Shown here: positions 27,983-36,405 of the stretch, in pieces
Layout: every line of letters starts with the position of its first letter
Numbering within the stretch: the stretch's first letter is position 1
Origin: Leptolyngbya sp. SIO1E4
GTDB taxonomy: Bacteria; Cyanobacteriota; Cyanobacteriia; Phormidesmidales; Phormidesmidaceae
NCBI GenBank assembly: GCA_010672825.2
Contig: JAAHFU020000003.1
Coordinates: 682,001 to 746,000, forward strand
Direction of reading: 5' to 3'
Length of the DNA stretch: 64,000 nucleotides
Made by a program: the position numbers and the translations under genes
The notes under the pieces: generated by a model
The model's database searches: none
What the model was told of the DNA's origin: nothing
What the model saw: only the letters and a program-made list of their open reading frames with translations

Positions 27983-28795
27983 ATGACGCGCTCTGACCTC
28001 CCTGATAATTGGCACGACTTAATCGCTGGCTATACGTTGGGCAATTTGACCCCAGCGGAGCAGGCACAGCTTGATCAGCTTTTACAAACGCACCCTGACC
28101 TCAGACAAGAACTGCAGGCCTATGAAGCCACGCTGGCCCAATTGCCACAAGCGCTGGTGGCCTCACCACCTCCGGCCAGTTTAGAAGCGAAAATTCTGCA
28201 AACGCTGCATACGCCAGCGGCGGTTGGTCAAAGCTTACAGCCGCCAATGGCGCCCAACCGTCGTTCTTACGGACTGAGGCTAGGAGCGGCGATCGCAGCA
28301 GGACTGATTCTGTTTTTGGGGTGGGATAATTTGCGCTTACGGCAATCGCTCATGATTAGCGAACAAGACCTTAACATCGCCAATCAGGTGCTCCAAGAAC
28401 TCCAGCAAAATCAGCAACAAACGGAAGCAGTCTTAGCCAGCCTGCGCAGCGCTGAGAAGACGGTATATTCGCTGCATGGCACCGGGGAACTGGCCAGCGC
28501 CTCTGGCAGCGTGGTGACCTTAGCGGGAGAAAACAAAGCCATTTTGGTTCCCCATAATTTACCCGCCCTTCCCCCCGAAAAGATTTATCGTTTCTGGGCA
28601 GCGACGGAGGCCTCTGAGTCACTGATGTATTGTGGCCAGTTCAATACCCACGAAGACGATGCGGTTCAATGGTCACTCCCCGCCGCTGCCTGCAGCACCG
28701 AGGCCAAACAGGTTCTCATTACGGTTGATCCGATCACGGCCTCTACTGAATCAGGGGGCGAGTTAGTGATGCAGAGTCTCCCCGCCCAGGGCTGA
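27983..28795 (+). CDS. Membrane anti-sigma factor (RskA-like)
   Basis: 270 residues. The cytoplasmic N terminus (WHDLIAGYTLGNLTPAEQAQLDQLLQTHPDLRQEL) is the helical anti-sigma domain without zinc-binding Cys residues. A single membrane helix follows (LRLGAAIAAGLILFLGW, about 94-112), then a Gln-rich stalk. The extracytoplasmic RskA domain (KAILVPHNLPALPPEKIYRFWAATE) ends the protein. It should hold the preceding ECF sigma factor inactive until cleaved. No lesion is seen. Confidence 0.88.
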   Translation: MTRSDLPDNWHDLIAGYTLGNLTPAEQAQLDQLLQTHPDLRQELQAYEATLAQLPQALVASPPPASLEAKILQTLHTPAAVGQSLQPPMAPNRRSYGLRLGAAIAAGLILFLGWDNLRLRQSLMISEQDLNIANQVLQELQQNQQQTEAVLASLRSAEKTVYSLHGTGELASASGSVVTLAGENKAILVPHNLPALPPEKIYRFWAATEASESLMYCGQFNTHEDDAVQWSLPAAACSTEAKQVLITVDPITASTESGGELVMQSLPAQG

Positions 28796-28837
28796 GGCCA
28801 TCCGGGCACACAAGGGGAGAAGTGGCATTATTTCCCC

Positions 28838-29449
28838 TTACTTCACAGCCACCCCCTGATAGAAATATCCCCCGACTTTAGGCAACCCCTGACCATAAAA
28901 GGTCTCTAGTTTTTCGAGGGCCAGATGGGGGGTGACCAAATCTGCGATCGCGCGGTCTAGGTGACACCCATCTGCAATGCACTTTTGCAACGGCGTCAGG
29001 CGATGCTGCCAGACCTGCAGCTCAGGTTCAGGGCTGAGCCCATGCTCAATAAAGGTAAATTTTCCGCCGGGTTTCAAGACGCGTCGAATTTCCTTCAGCG
29101 CCTGCTCAACATTGGCAATGCTGCACAGCGTCCAGGTGCTGACGACCCAGTCAAAGGTGTTGTCAGCCATGGACAACGCCTCCCCCCGCAGGGGCTGACT
29201 CGTGACCGGCAAAGGGGTTTGTGCCAGGCGTGGGTGGGCGATCGCAGCCATGCCTGGATTGGGATCAATCACCGTTAAGGAGGCCACGGTGTCAGGATAG
29301 TAGGCCAGATTGAGCCCCGTGCCAAAGCCGATCTCAAGCACTTGCCCCGATACCTCTGAGAGCACTTGCTGTCGATAGGTGGCAAATGGCTCTCCAGCCA
29401 TCGACCAATCAAGCAAACGCGGCAGCACCCAACGACCATACCAGCCCAT
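28838..29449 (-). CDS. Class I SAM-dependent methyltransferase
   Basis: 203 residues. SAM-binding motif I is VLEIGFGTGLNLAYYP, the acidic residue after strand 2 is in LTVIDPNPGM, and motif II-like FDWVVSTWTLCSI and VLKPGGKFTFIEHG follow. The fold and C-terminal 'GGYFYQGVAVK' ending resemble small methyltransferases often annotated as UbiE- or phospholipid-methyltransferase-like; the substrate is uncertain. I chose the ATG at 29449 (MGWYGRWVLPRLLDW) since the upstream 36 codons look non-coding. It is divergent from argF. Confidence 0.75.
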   Translation of the reverse strand: MGWYGRWVLPRLLDWSMAGEPFATYRQQVLSEVSGQVLEIGFGTGLNLAYYPDTVASLTVIDPNPGMAAIAHPRLAQTPLPVTSQPLRGEALSMADNTFDWVVSTWTLCSIANVEQALKEIRRVLKPGGKFTFIEHGLSPEPELQVWQHRLTPLQKCIADGCHLDRAIADLVTPHLALEKLETFYGQGLPKVGGYFYQGVAVK

Positions 29450-29518
29450 GTGTTTTTGTCCTTTGGTTGTACGTCTGTTTCGAGGATAAACGGTGGCTAA
29501 AAATAGCCGATGCAAATC

Positions 29519-29605
29519 TGATAGATGACAGATGAAAATTCGATAGACGGCAGACAAAAATCTGATAGTTTTATAGTTTTCGCACGGCAGGCAAGTAGGC
29601 AGATG
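29519..29605. repeat. Degenerate heptamer-like tract upstream of argF
   Basis: Units resembling GATAGAT, GACAGAT, CGATAGA, CGGCAGA and CTGATAG follow one another at roughly 7-bp spacing up to the argF start. It resembles the heptamer part of repeat B but lacks the fixed tail. It occupies the leader of argF. Confidence 0.4.
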
Positions 29606-30529
29606 ACAGGGTTAAGCGGTCAAGATTTTCTCAGCATGGCGGATATGACTCCGCAACAAACACAGCATCTACTGACGCTAGCGGCTCAGCTAAAAGCCGG
29701 AAAAGTGGAGGCAAACTGCGATCGCAAGATCTTGGGTCTCCTATTTCGCAAGTCATCTACTCGCACCCGTGTGAGTTTTTCATCAGCGATGTGGCAGTTG
29801 GGGGGGCAGGTGCTCGATCTCAATGTCAGTGTCACCCAGGTCAGTCGAGGCGAGCCGATTAAAGATACGGCCCGTGTTCTGGATCGATATCTAGATGTCT
29901 TGGCAATCCGGACCTATGACCAGGCAGAACTGCACGAATTTGCTGAGTACGCAGAGATCCCCATCATCAATGCCCTCACAGACTTAGAACATCCCTGCCA
30001 AGTCTTGGCTGATCTGATGACGGTGCAAGAAGCCTTCGGCCCCCAACTAGAAGGGCTCACCCTAACCTACCTAGGCGACGGCAACAATGTGGCCCACTCC
30101 CTCATCCTCGGGTGCGCCCTGATGGGCATGAATATTCGCGTTGCCACACCGACAGAATATGCGCCCAAAGGCGATGTGGTGACCCAGGCGCAAACACTGG
30201 CGGGCGATCGCAGCACCATTGTAATCACGGAAGACCCCAAAGCTGCCGCAGAAGGGGCCCAGGTGCTTTATACCGATGTCTGGGCCAGCATGGGGCAAGA
30301 AGACCTGGCAGCAACCAGGATTCCAATTTTCCAGCCCTATCAGGTCAATGACAGTTTGCTCGCGGTGGCTGATCCGGATGCGATCGTGCTGCACTGCCTC
30401 CCGGCCCACCGGGGAGAAGAAATTACAGAAGCTGTCATCGAAGGCCCCCACTCCCGCATCTGGGATGAAGCCGAGAATCGCCTCCACGCTCAAAAGGCCC
30501 TCCTGGTAGAGCTACTCGGGGGTCTTTAG
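29603..30529 (+). CDS. argF: Ornithine carbamoyltransferase
   Basis: 308 residues. It makes citrulline from ornithine and carbamoyl phosphate in arginine synthesis. The carbamoyl-phosphate loop RKSSTRTRVSFS, the HPCQVLADLMT motif, DGNNVAHSL and the ornithine-loop HCLPAHRGEEITE are all intact. I chose the ATG at 29603 because it gives the normal family length; the frame stays open upstream through the heptamer-like tract. A copy of repeat A begins 18 bp after the stop. Confidence 0.93.
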   Translation: MTGLSGQDFLSMADMTPQQTQHLLTLAAQLKAGKVEANCDRKILGLLFRKSSTRTRVSFSSAMWQLGGQVLDLNVSVTQVSRGEPIKDTARVLDRYLDVLAIRTYDQAELHEFAEYAEIPIINALTDLEHPCQVLADLMTVQEAFGPQLEGLTLTYLGDGNNVAHSLILGCALMGMNIRVATPTEYAPKGDVVTQAQTLAGDRSTIVITEDPKAAAEGAQVLYTDVWASMGQEDLAATRIPIFQPYQVNDSLLAVADPDAIVLHCLPAHRGEEITEAVIEGPHSRIWDEAENRLHAQKALLVELLGGL

Positions 30530-30547
30530 CCCTATCATCCAGACGTC

Positions 30548-30641
30548 ATATAGCCTTGTTCAGTTGAGTCCAGTACTCTGGGTCAAGACAGGGTCTAGGG
30601 TTTGGGGTCTAGGGGGTGCTTGACCCGCCTGCATACTGTAA
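30548..30641 (-). repeat. Dispersed repeat A, copy 3 (inverted)
   Basis: Reverse-complement copy, closest to copy 2: both share the stretches GTCTTGACCCAGA, CTCAACTGAACAAGGCTATA and ACACCCTAGACCCC-like cores. It lies just after argF. Its terminal ATATAGC is preserved. Confidence 0.85.
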
Positions 30642-30691
30642 ATAGGCAAGCAAGATGATGCCTGCACTGACATACAGGTTTGAAAGTAGCC

Positions 30692-31465
30692 TCAGGCCAC
30701 TGGCGCGATCGCGCGACGAATGGCCGTGGCCACCAACACGGGTGCTTCTAACGGCATCAAATGTCCAACACCTGAAATTTCCACCAGCTGAGCATTGGGC
30801 AGTACCCCCATCACCTCCTGCTGAATGATGGGGTAAGGAATCACCGGATCATCCTGAGATGCCAGAATCGTAACTGGCACTCGTACATGCTTCATCTGAT
30901 CGGCAATGGAGTGATTCATTCCTTCTAGCAACCACCAGCACCAGGCTGATTCAGCCACATTCATATGAGTCCGCACGGCGATAGAGCGCCGTCGCTCAGT
31001 CAGCGGCTTCTGGATGGCTCTATCAATCGTTATCTGAGCATTTTCCTGATTCGAATGATAGTTGAGCAGCCGCGTTCGTTCTCGATAGGATATGGGTTCT
31101 TGAGTGGGCGGTGAAGGGGTCACCAGCACCACCGCTTGCAGCCTCTCACCCTGCAAGCTTGCAGCAACCTGAAGCGCAATCTTGGCCCCCATAGAGTGAC
31201 CAACCAGAACAAAGGTGTCTATCTCTAGGTGGGTCAGGGTTTGGCAGACAAAGTCGCCATAGGCTTTGAGAGATGGCTGTTTCAGGGGGGATGTGTGCCC
31301 AAACCCTGGAAGGTCAAGGGCAATACAGCGAAACTCTGTTTGCAGCTCGCTCGCTACCCAATGCCAGCTGCCAGCATCTCCGCCAAAATGGTGCAAAAAT
31401 ACCAAGGTAGGGTTCCCATTTCCCCATCGGATTAAAGATGGCCTGCTAACTGCTCGCTCTGTCAT
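30692..31465 (-). CDS. Alpha/beta hydrolase
   Basis: 257 residues from the ATG at 31465; an ATG at 31486 is the other candidate. The oxyanion region is VFLHHFGGDAGSWHW, the nucleophile elbow is LVGHSMGAKIALQVA (Ser), an acid is likely in VTILASQDDPVIPY, and the catalytic His is in ISGVGHLMPLEAP. It is a soluble enzyme of the general esterase/lipase/haloperoxidase-like group; the substrate cannot be inferred. It stands alone between argF and a long non-coding stretch. Confidence 0.8.
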   Translation of the reverse strand: MTERAVSRPSLIRWGNGNPTLVFLHHFGGDAGSWHWVASELQTEFRCIALDLPGFGHTSPLKQPSLKAYGDFVCQTLTHLEIDTFVLVGHSMGAKIALQVAASLQGERLQAVVLVTPSPPTQEPISYRERTRLLNYHSNQENAQITIDRAIQKPLTERRRSIAVRTHMNVAESAWCWWLLEGMNHSIADQMKHVRVPVTILASQDDPVIPYPIIQQEVMGVLPNAQLVEISGVGHLMPLEAPVLVATAIRRAIAPVA

Positions 31466-31606
31466 TACTTGCCCTGTCAATATCATTTAGAATACTCATC
31501 AAGAAAACTTGAAGTACTCTATCGAAGGTCAGAGCGGGCAGGCCTCTATATATTTATAGATAAATTATGGTCTATTCCTCTATCTCTAGGTAGATGCAAC
31601 GATAGC

Positions 31607-31735
31607 GAAAGGCAGAAATCAGAAATCAGAAGGCGGAAGGCGGAAATCAAACCCTTGCTGCATAAAGATTTCAAGAAATCCGATTGTCCTAACAGCACCT
31701 CAGGTGCAATATGCCCTGTCCGTCTATCTCTAGAC
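31607..31735 (+). repeat. Dispersed repeat B, copy 2, with a heptamer tract
   Basis: Six tandem heptamers (AAGGCAG, two AAATCAG, two AAGGCGG, AAATCAA) lead into the same tail as copy 1, with CCTTGCTGCAT, AGAAATCCGAT and CTCAGGTGCAATAT conserved. Heptamer number and order differ between the copies, which implies slippage. Confidence 0.75.
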
Positions 31736-32056
31736 AGATACGATCCGCTTGCAGAGGACAGAACTCCTGGTTGTTGATCTTCTTTGGAAAACCCACACGG
31801 GTATAGGAGAAGACTCACATGTTTATAGGGCCAGTAAATTTGATGGGAGCTTGACCGAGTCAAACGCTAACCCTGCCTGTTGCATCTCAACAGCTTGCTG
31901 AAGCCTGGGCTGAATCGCGCGGCGAATCTCTTGTGTTTTAAAGATGGACTTTCATCTGTGAATTTCATGGTTACCCTCTAGTCTTTTTAGACCTAATCTG
32001 CAAGTAATTTACAGAAATGCCATTGCCTTAACCTCTATCTTTCTGGAGATAGACGC

Positions 32057-32218
32057 GATCAGTTCTTGGCTTACCTGCAACCGGCACTCATGGTAAAGGG
32101 AGACTGGGAGACGGTCACACCCATCGTTCAACAGATTTTGAACCAGGGAAATGGAGCCACCCGCCAACGAGGTTGGCTCCAGGAAACTCAGCACTGGCAA
32201 ACCGTCGTCGATCGCTGA
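32057..32218 (+). pseudogene. C-terminal remnant, possibly a carboxylate-amine/glutamate-cysteine ligase
   Basis: About 53 codons end in TGA and read DQFLAYLQPALMVKGDW ... IVQQILNQGNGATRQRGWLQ ... VVDR. The GNGAxRQR pattern near the C terminus recalls carboxylate-amine ligase (GCS2/YbdK-like) proteins. There is no start codon and the upstream frame closes at 31994-31996, so it can only be a leftover. The family guess is weak. Confidence 0.35.
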
Positions 32219-32518
32219 ATTAAACAGACATCTGCAGACATCTGCGGGCATCACCCTTACGGACTATGTCGCTAGCTAGATGTTTGCCGGGGCAAAAGTC
32301 GGTTTTATTAAGGCTATGGGTAAACAGCGGCCTCTGATGGGATATCGGCACTCATTATCTGCAATAAATCTCAGAATCCAGGGGTTAGAGCCAGATAGTC
32401 AGCATCTAAAAATTGTCAGATTCTGACACCTGCTCATCGCGATCGCAACAGCCCTGATTCGGGATATTTCCCAGTCAAAAGCGCACTTTTTGCACCTTAA
32501 TTCAGTTAGACAAACACC

Positions 32519-35500
32519 ATGACGGCATACCTTTACAGCCAGCTAGCGGGGATGCTAGCCCAATTAGCTCAACCAGGGATAGATACCCCTGAAGAAGCGG
32601 CGTTGATATTCTCGGGGCCGCAATTCTTTATTGCCCTATTGTCAGGGTTAGTGCTGGCTTTTGGGTTTCAGCTATTGCTGACCAATTTGTCAGTAGCCGC
32701 CGGAATTTCTTATGTCGGCCAGAGTTCTGCGGACAAATCGGCTTCCAGCAAATCTGCTTCTGGCGGCTCTGGCATGGGCAAAATCAGTGTCGCTGTGGGC
32801 ATGTGGACTTTGATAACGGTCAGTCTGGCGTTGTTCTTTGCCTGTTGGCTGGCAGTTAAGCTGAGTCTTTATAACAGCAGTTTGCTAGGGGCCATCACCG
32901 GTCTAGTGATTTGGGGCACCTACTTCTCGCTGCTGTTTTGGGTCAGCTCCACCACGGTGGGGTCTTTAATCGGCTCTGTGGTGAAAACCGCTACCGCCAG
33001 CTTCAACGCTTTAGTGGGCACTGCCACTGCCGCCTTTGGGGCCAAGGCCGCCAGTAATCAGGTGTTTGAAACCGCTGAAGCAGTGGCATCAGCCGTGCGT
33101 AAAGAGCTGGCTCTAAGTTTTGATGATGATGGCTTGATCGAGTCGCTGAATGAGTATGTGGCTAACTTGCGATCGCCCCAACTAGAGACCCAAGGACTAG
33201 AAGCCGAATTTGAACGACTGATCCAAGATTCCAACATCATGACCCTGGCTGATGCAGATACCCTCAGCCAGCTTGATCGCGAGTCTTTCGAAGCCCTGGT
33301 CAGTCACCGCACAGACCTCTCTCGCCAAGACGTGAAGCGGGTTGCCAATCAGCTCTACCGCACCTGGCAAAGGGCCTTAGGCCAAACCTCGGACGGTAAT
33401 TCCTTAAGCGATTTAGTTGATTATGTACAGTCGGCCCGTCCTGATGAGCAGATTGCTGATCGGCTGAGTGAGCGCCTCGATCAGTTTTTAGAAGAGTACC
33501 GCAAACAGGGACAAACCCAGACTTCTGGCCCCGTCACCCAAGGCTTCAATGCCTTAATGGGGGTCGTCATGGGGCGCACGGATCTGTCCGATTTAGATGT
33601 TGAAAAAATTGCGGGTCAGGTGCAGCAAGTTAAGTCCCAACTGGTAGATCAAAGCGACAAACTGGCCCGTCAGCTTGAGCGTGATGACGCCCACTACAGC
33701 CTGGTCAAGACAGACATTGAGTATTACCTACTCAATACCTACCCCTGGCAGCTCCAGACTGACCGGCTAAAAACTGAATTCCGAGAGCTGCTGTACGACA
33801 CCCAGGCAGATCCAGGGGCGCTGCGACGGGAAATCGCCCCCTTAAATCGGGCCTATTTTGAGTCGCTTTTAGACTCCCGAGGTCTGATGACGCCAGAGGA
33901 GATCGACCGAACATCCTCTCTGCTGGAGTTGGTGCGCACTGAGGTGCTTCGCGAGGTGGTGGACATCGACCGCTTTGAGCGGGCAAAAGCACTGCAGAGC
34001 AAGGTGCAGACCTTTTTACGGAGAATGCCCAAGCCAGAACTCCTTTCAGATATGGGTAACCAGGCCTTCATCTCGCTACTGGAAGACGCCGATGCTAGCT
34101 ATGAAGACTTGCAAAGTCGATTTTCTGAGTTTGACCACAGCCAGTTCGCCCTCATTCTGCGCACTCGCAGCGATTTGAATGAAGCCGAGGTACAGCAACT
34201 GGCAACTCAGTTTGAGCGACAGATGAATCAGGTGTTGGCCGATGCCCATGGGTTGCAAGATGCCACCAAAACCCGAGTCGAAAATCAGTGGCAGCAGCTC
34301 CAAGACTACTTGCGTAACACTGGCAAGGCAGAACTGAACCCTGAAGGCATCAAGGCAGATATTAGGGTTCTGATGCAAGAACCAGATGCGGGCATCCATC
34401 GTCTGCGACAGCGCCTGGCCCAGTTCGATCGCGAAACTTTGATCCAACTCCTCAGTCAACGGCAAGACCTGAGTGAGGCTGAAGTGCGACGCATCGTTCG
34501 AGAGGTTGAAGGTAACTGGTATCAAGTGGTTAACGCCCCCGCCGCCCTGACGGCTCAGGCCAAGGCTAAATATAACGAGGCTACCCGCGCCTTAGAAACC
34601 TATCTGCGTCGCACCGGCAAACCCGAGCTAGATCCAGAAGGCATTAAGCGCGACCTGCAAACCCTACTGGATGATCCAAAAGTCGGAATGCAGGCCATGC
34701 GAGAGCGGCTCGCTCAGATGGATCGCGACACCCTGGTGCAGCTACTGAGCCAACGAGATGATCTGAGTGAAGCAGAAGTCAACCAGATCATTGACGACAT
34801 CCTAGAGACGATTCGCAGCCTCTTGAAGGCTCCTCAGCGACTGGCTCGCCGCGCCCAGCAGCAAGTGCTTTCCTTCGAGCAGTCTTTAGAAGACTATTTG
34901 CGTAACACAGACAAAGCTGCGCTCAATCCAGAGGGCATCAAGCGCGATCTGCAGCTGTTATTAAACGACCCACGCCTAGGGAGTCAGCGGCTGCAAGACA
35001 GGCTCTCTCACATTGACCGAGACACCATTGTTGCGCTCCTCGCTCAGCGCCAAGACATGACCCGTGAGGAAGCCGAGGCTGTGGTGGATCAGGTGTTGGC
35101 CGTACGAGAACACGTGCTGGCAAAAGTTCGCATGGTTCAAACGCGCATTCAAAACCTGATTCGTCGTTTGCTCACCCGCATTCAGATCTATCTAGATTCT
35201 TTAGAGCGGCCAGAACTCGCCTATGAAGGCATTCGGCGCGATCTCCGCAAACTCTTTGATGATCCTCAAGCCGGATTTGAGGCCCTGAAGTATCGCTTTT
35301 CCCAGTTCGATCGCGACACCCTGGTGGCCATCCTCAGTTCCCATGATGCTGTTTCTGAGACCGATGCACACCAGGTGATCAATCAGATTGAATCTGTGCG
35401 CGATAGTGCCCTGCAAAAGGCTGAACGCTTAGAGCGCGAGGTGCAAACTCGAGTTCAGGCCCTCAAGCACCAGGCCGAGCAGCAGGTTGAAGACACCCGT

Positions 35501-35596
35501 AAAGCCGCTGAAGCCGCCGCCTGGTGGATCTTTGGCACAGCGACGATTTCGGCAGCCGCAGCGGCGATCGCAGGGAGCTTAGCAGTCTTAGGCTAA
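32519..35596 (+). CDS. Large membrane protein with seven ~100-residue helical repeats
   Basis: 1025 residues. The first ~180 hold three membrane segments (FFIALLSGLVLAFGFQLLL, WTLITVSLALFFACWLAV, ITGLVIWGTYFSLLFWV). Then about seven related helical units follow. Their core reads 'YLRxTxKxELxPEGIKxDL ... LLxDP ... LRxRLxQxDRDTLVxLLSQRxDLSEAEV'; the last four are closest to each other and the first three divergent. A final membrane segment (WWIFGTATISAAAAAIAGSLAVL) closes the protein. The function is unknown; similar long proteins exist in cyanobacteria as hypotheticals. A scaffold or membrane-tethered sensor is speculation. A strong terminator follows. Confidence 0.75.
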   Translation: MTAYLYSQLAGMLAQLAQPGIDTPEEAALIFSGPQFFIALLSGLVLAFGFQLLLTNLSVAAGISYVGQSSADKSASSKSASGGSGMGKISVAVGMWTLITVSLALFFACWLAVKLSLYNSSLLGAITGLVIWGTYFSLLFWVSSTTVGSLIGSVVKTATASFNALVGTATAAFGAKAASNQVFETAEAVASAVRKELALSFDDDGLIESLNEYVANLRSPQLETQGLEAEFERLIQDSNIMTLADADTLSQLDRESFEALVSHRTDLSRQDVKRVANQLYRTWQRALGQTSDGNSLSDLVDYVQSARPDEQIADRLSERLDQFLEEYRKQGQTQTSGPVTQGFNALMGVVMGRTDLSDLDVEKIAGQVQQVKSQLVDQSDKLARQLERDDAHYSLVKTDIEYYLLNTYPWQLQTDRLKTEFRELLYDTQADPGALRREIAPLNRAYFESLLDSRGLMTPEEIDRTSSLLELVRTEVLREVVDIDRFERAKALQSKVQTFLRRMPKPELLSDMGNQAFISLLEDADASYEDLQSRFSEFDHSQFALILRTRSDLNEAEVQQLATQFERQMNQVLADAHGLQDATKTRVENQWQQLQDYLRNTGKAELNPEGIKADIRVLMQEPDAGIHRLRQRLAQFDRETLIQLLSQRQDLSEAEVRRIVREVEGNWYQVVNAPAALTAQAKAKYNEATRALETYLRRTGKPELDPEGIKRDLQTLLDDPKVGMQAMRERLAQMDRDTLVQLLSQRDDLSEAEVNQIIDDILETIRSLLKAPQRLARRAQQQVLSFEQSLEDYLRNTDKAALNPEGIKRDLQLLLNDPRLGSQRLQDRLSHIDRDTIVALLAQRQDMTREEAEAVVDQVLAVREHVLAKVRMVQTRIQNLIRRLLTRIQIYLDSLERPELAYEGIRRDLRKLFDDPQAGFEALKYRFSQFDRDTLVAILSSHDAVSETDAHQVINQIESVRDSALQKAERLEREVQTRVQALKHQAEQQVEDTRKAAEAAAWWIFGTATISAAAAAIAGSLAVLG

Positions 35597-35634
35597 AACC
35601 TTGACATCGTTCCTTCACACCCAAGGTAGATCAG

Positions 35635-35663
35635 GGGGGCTTCTCAGGAAGCCCCCTTTTTTT
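35635..35663 (+). terminator. Rho-independent terminator
   Basis: Stem GGGGGCTTC / GAAGCCCCC with a TCAG loop, followed by seven T residues, 38 bp after the stop of the 1025-residue protein gene. A textbook intrinsic terminator. Confidence 0.9.
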
Positions 35664-35755
35664 ATCGGTTTGCATGTGGATACAGGACACCCTAGCCCCC
35701 AACCCCTAGATCCGGTTTTGACCGAGATGTCCTGGACTCATATGAAACCCATATA
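35664..35755 (+). repeat. Dispersed repeat A, copy 4
   Basis: About 92 bp, closest to copy 1: the two share TGCATGTGGATACAGGACAC and GATGTCCTGGACTCA. It begins right after the terminator T-run, upstream of arfB. Confidence 0.85.
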
Positions 35756-35799
35756 TTAGTAAAGCGGGGTTCGTGCCCCATTTTTCCAAATCGATCACC

Positions 35800-36213
35800 A
35801 TGCTGCAGATTACCAAGCGAACGGCGATTCCCCTCAGTGAGATTGAATTGAGCGCGATTCGGGCTCAAGGCGCTGGAGGGCAGAACGTCAACAAAGTCGC
35901 TACCGCCATTCACCTGCGATTTGACATCCAGGCCTCTTCCCTCTCTCCGTTATATAAAGAGCGCCTGCTTAAGTTAGACGACAGCCGCATCACCAAAGAC
36001 GGCATCATTATCATCAAAGCGCAGCAGCATCGCACCCAAGAGCAAAATAAAGAAGACGCCCTCAAACGCCTCCAGGCCCTGATTAAAAGCGTCACGGTTA
36101 CCCCTAAAAAGCGAAAGCCCACCAAGCCCTCCCGCAAAGCCCAGAAAAAGCGCCTGGATAGCAAAGCCAAACGAGGACAACTCAAGGCCCTGCGGGGCAA
36201 TATCCGCGAATAG
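35800..36213 (+). CDS. arfB: Alternative ribosome-rescue factor, peptidyl-tRNA hydrolase ArfB
   Basis: 137 residues, the usual length. The GGQ loop is IRAQGAGGQNVNKVATAIHLRF, as in class I release factors, and a basic C-terminal tail (KKRKPTKPSRKAQKKRLDSKAK) is the part that enters the empty mRNA channel. It hydrolyses peptidyl-tRNA on ribosomes stalled at mRNA ends. The ATG at 35800 (MLQITKRTAIPL) matches family N termini; an ATG at 35773 adds nine residues. Confidence 0.92.
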   Translation: MLQITKRTAIPLSEIELSAIRAQGAGGQNVNKVATAIHLRFDIQASSLSPLYKERLLKLDDSRITKDGIIIIKAQQHRTQEQNKEDALKRLQALIKSVTVTPKKRKPTKPSRKAQKKRLDSKAKRGQLKALRGNIRE

Positions 36214-36405
36214 CGAGATGTATCGCTACCCATAAAATTTTGATGCCGCAGTGCTATTACGTTAAGAAATCCAAGAATTTTCTACGCCCGTATCTAAAAC
36301 TACAACAGCCTACTGAAGACCGCTAGACAGTAGGAATCTCACCTTTTAGACGCTTGCAAAACCAGACGCTTCGGAGGAACGCCTTTAGGGTTAGCGGTTG
36401 ATCAC

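Larger units (their letters stand above)
31487..32518. other. 1-kb stretch with repeat B and a gene scrap, no intact gene
   Basis: This gap between the hydrolase and the 1025-residue protein holds repeat B copy 2 (31607-31735) and a C-terminal coding remnant (32057-32218). The remaining sequence shows no supported ORF. The last ~250 bp should carry the promoter of the following gene. It looks like a decayed locus. Confidence 0.6.
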
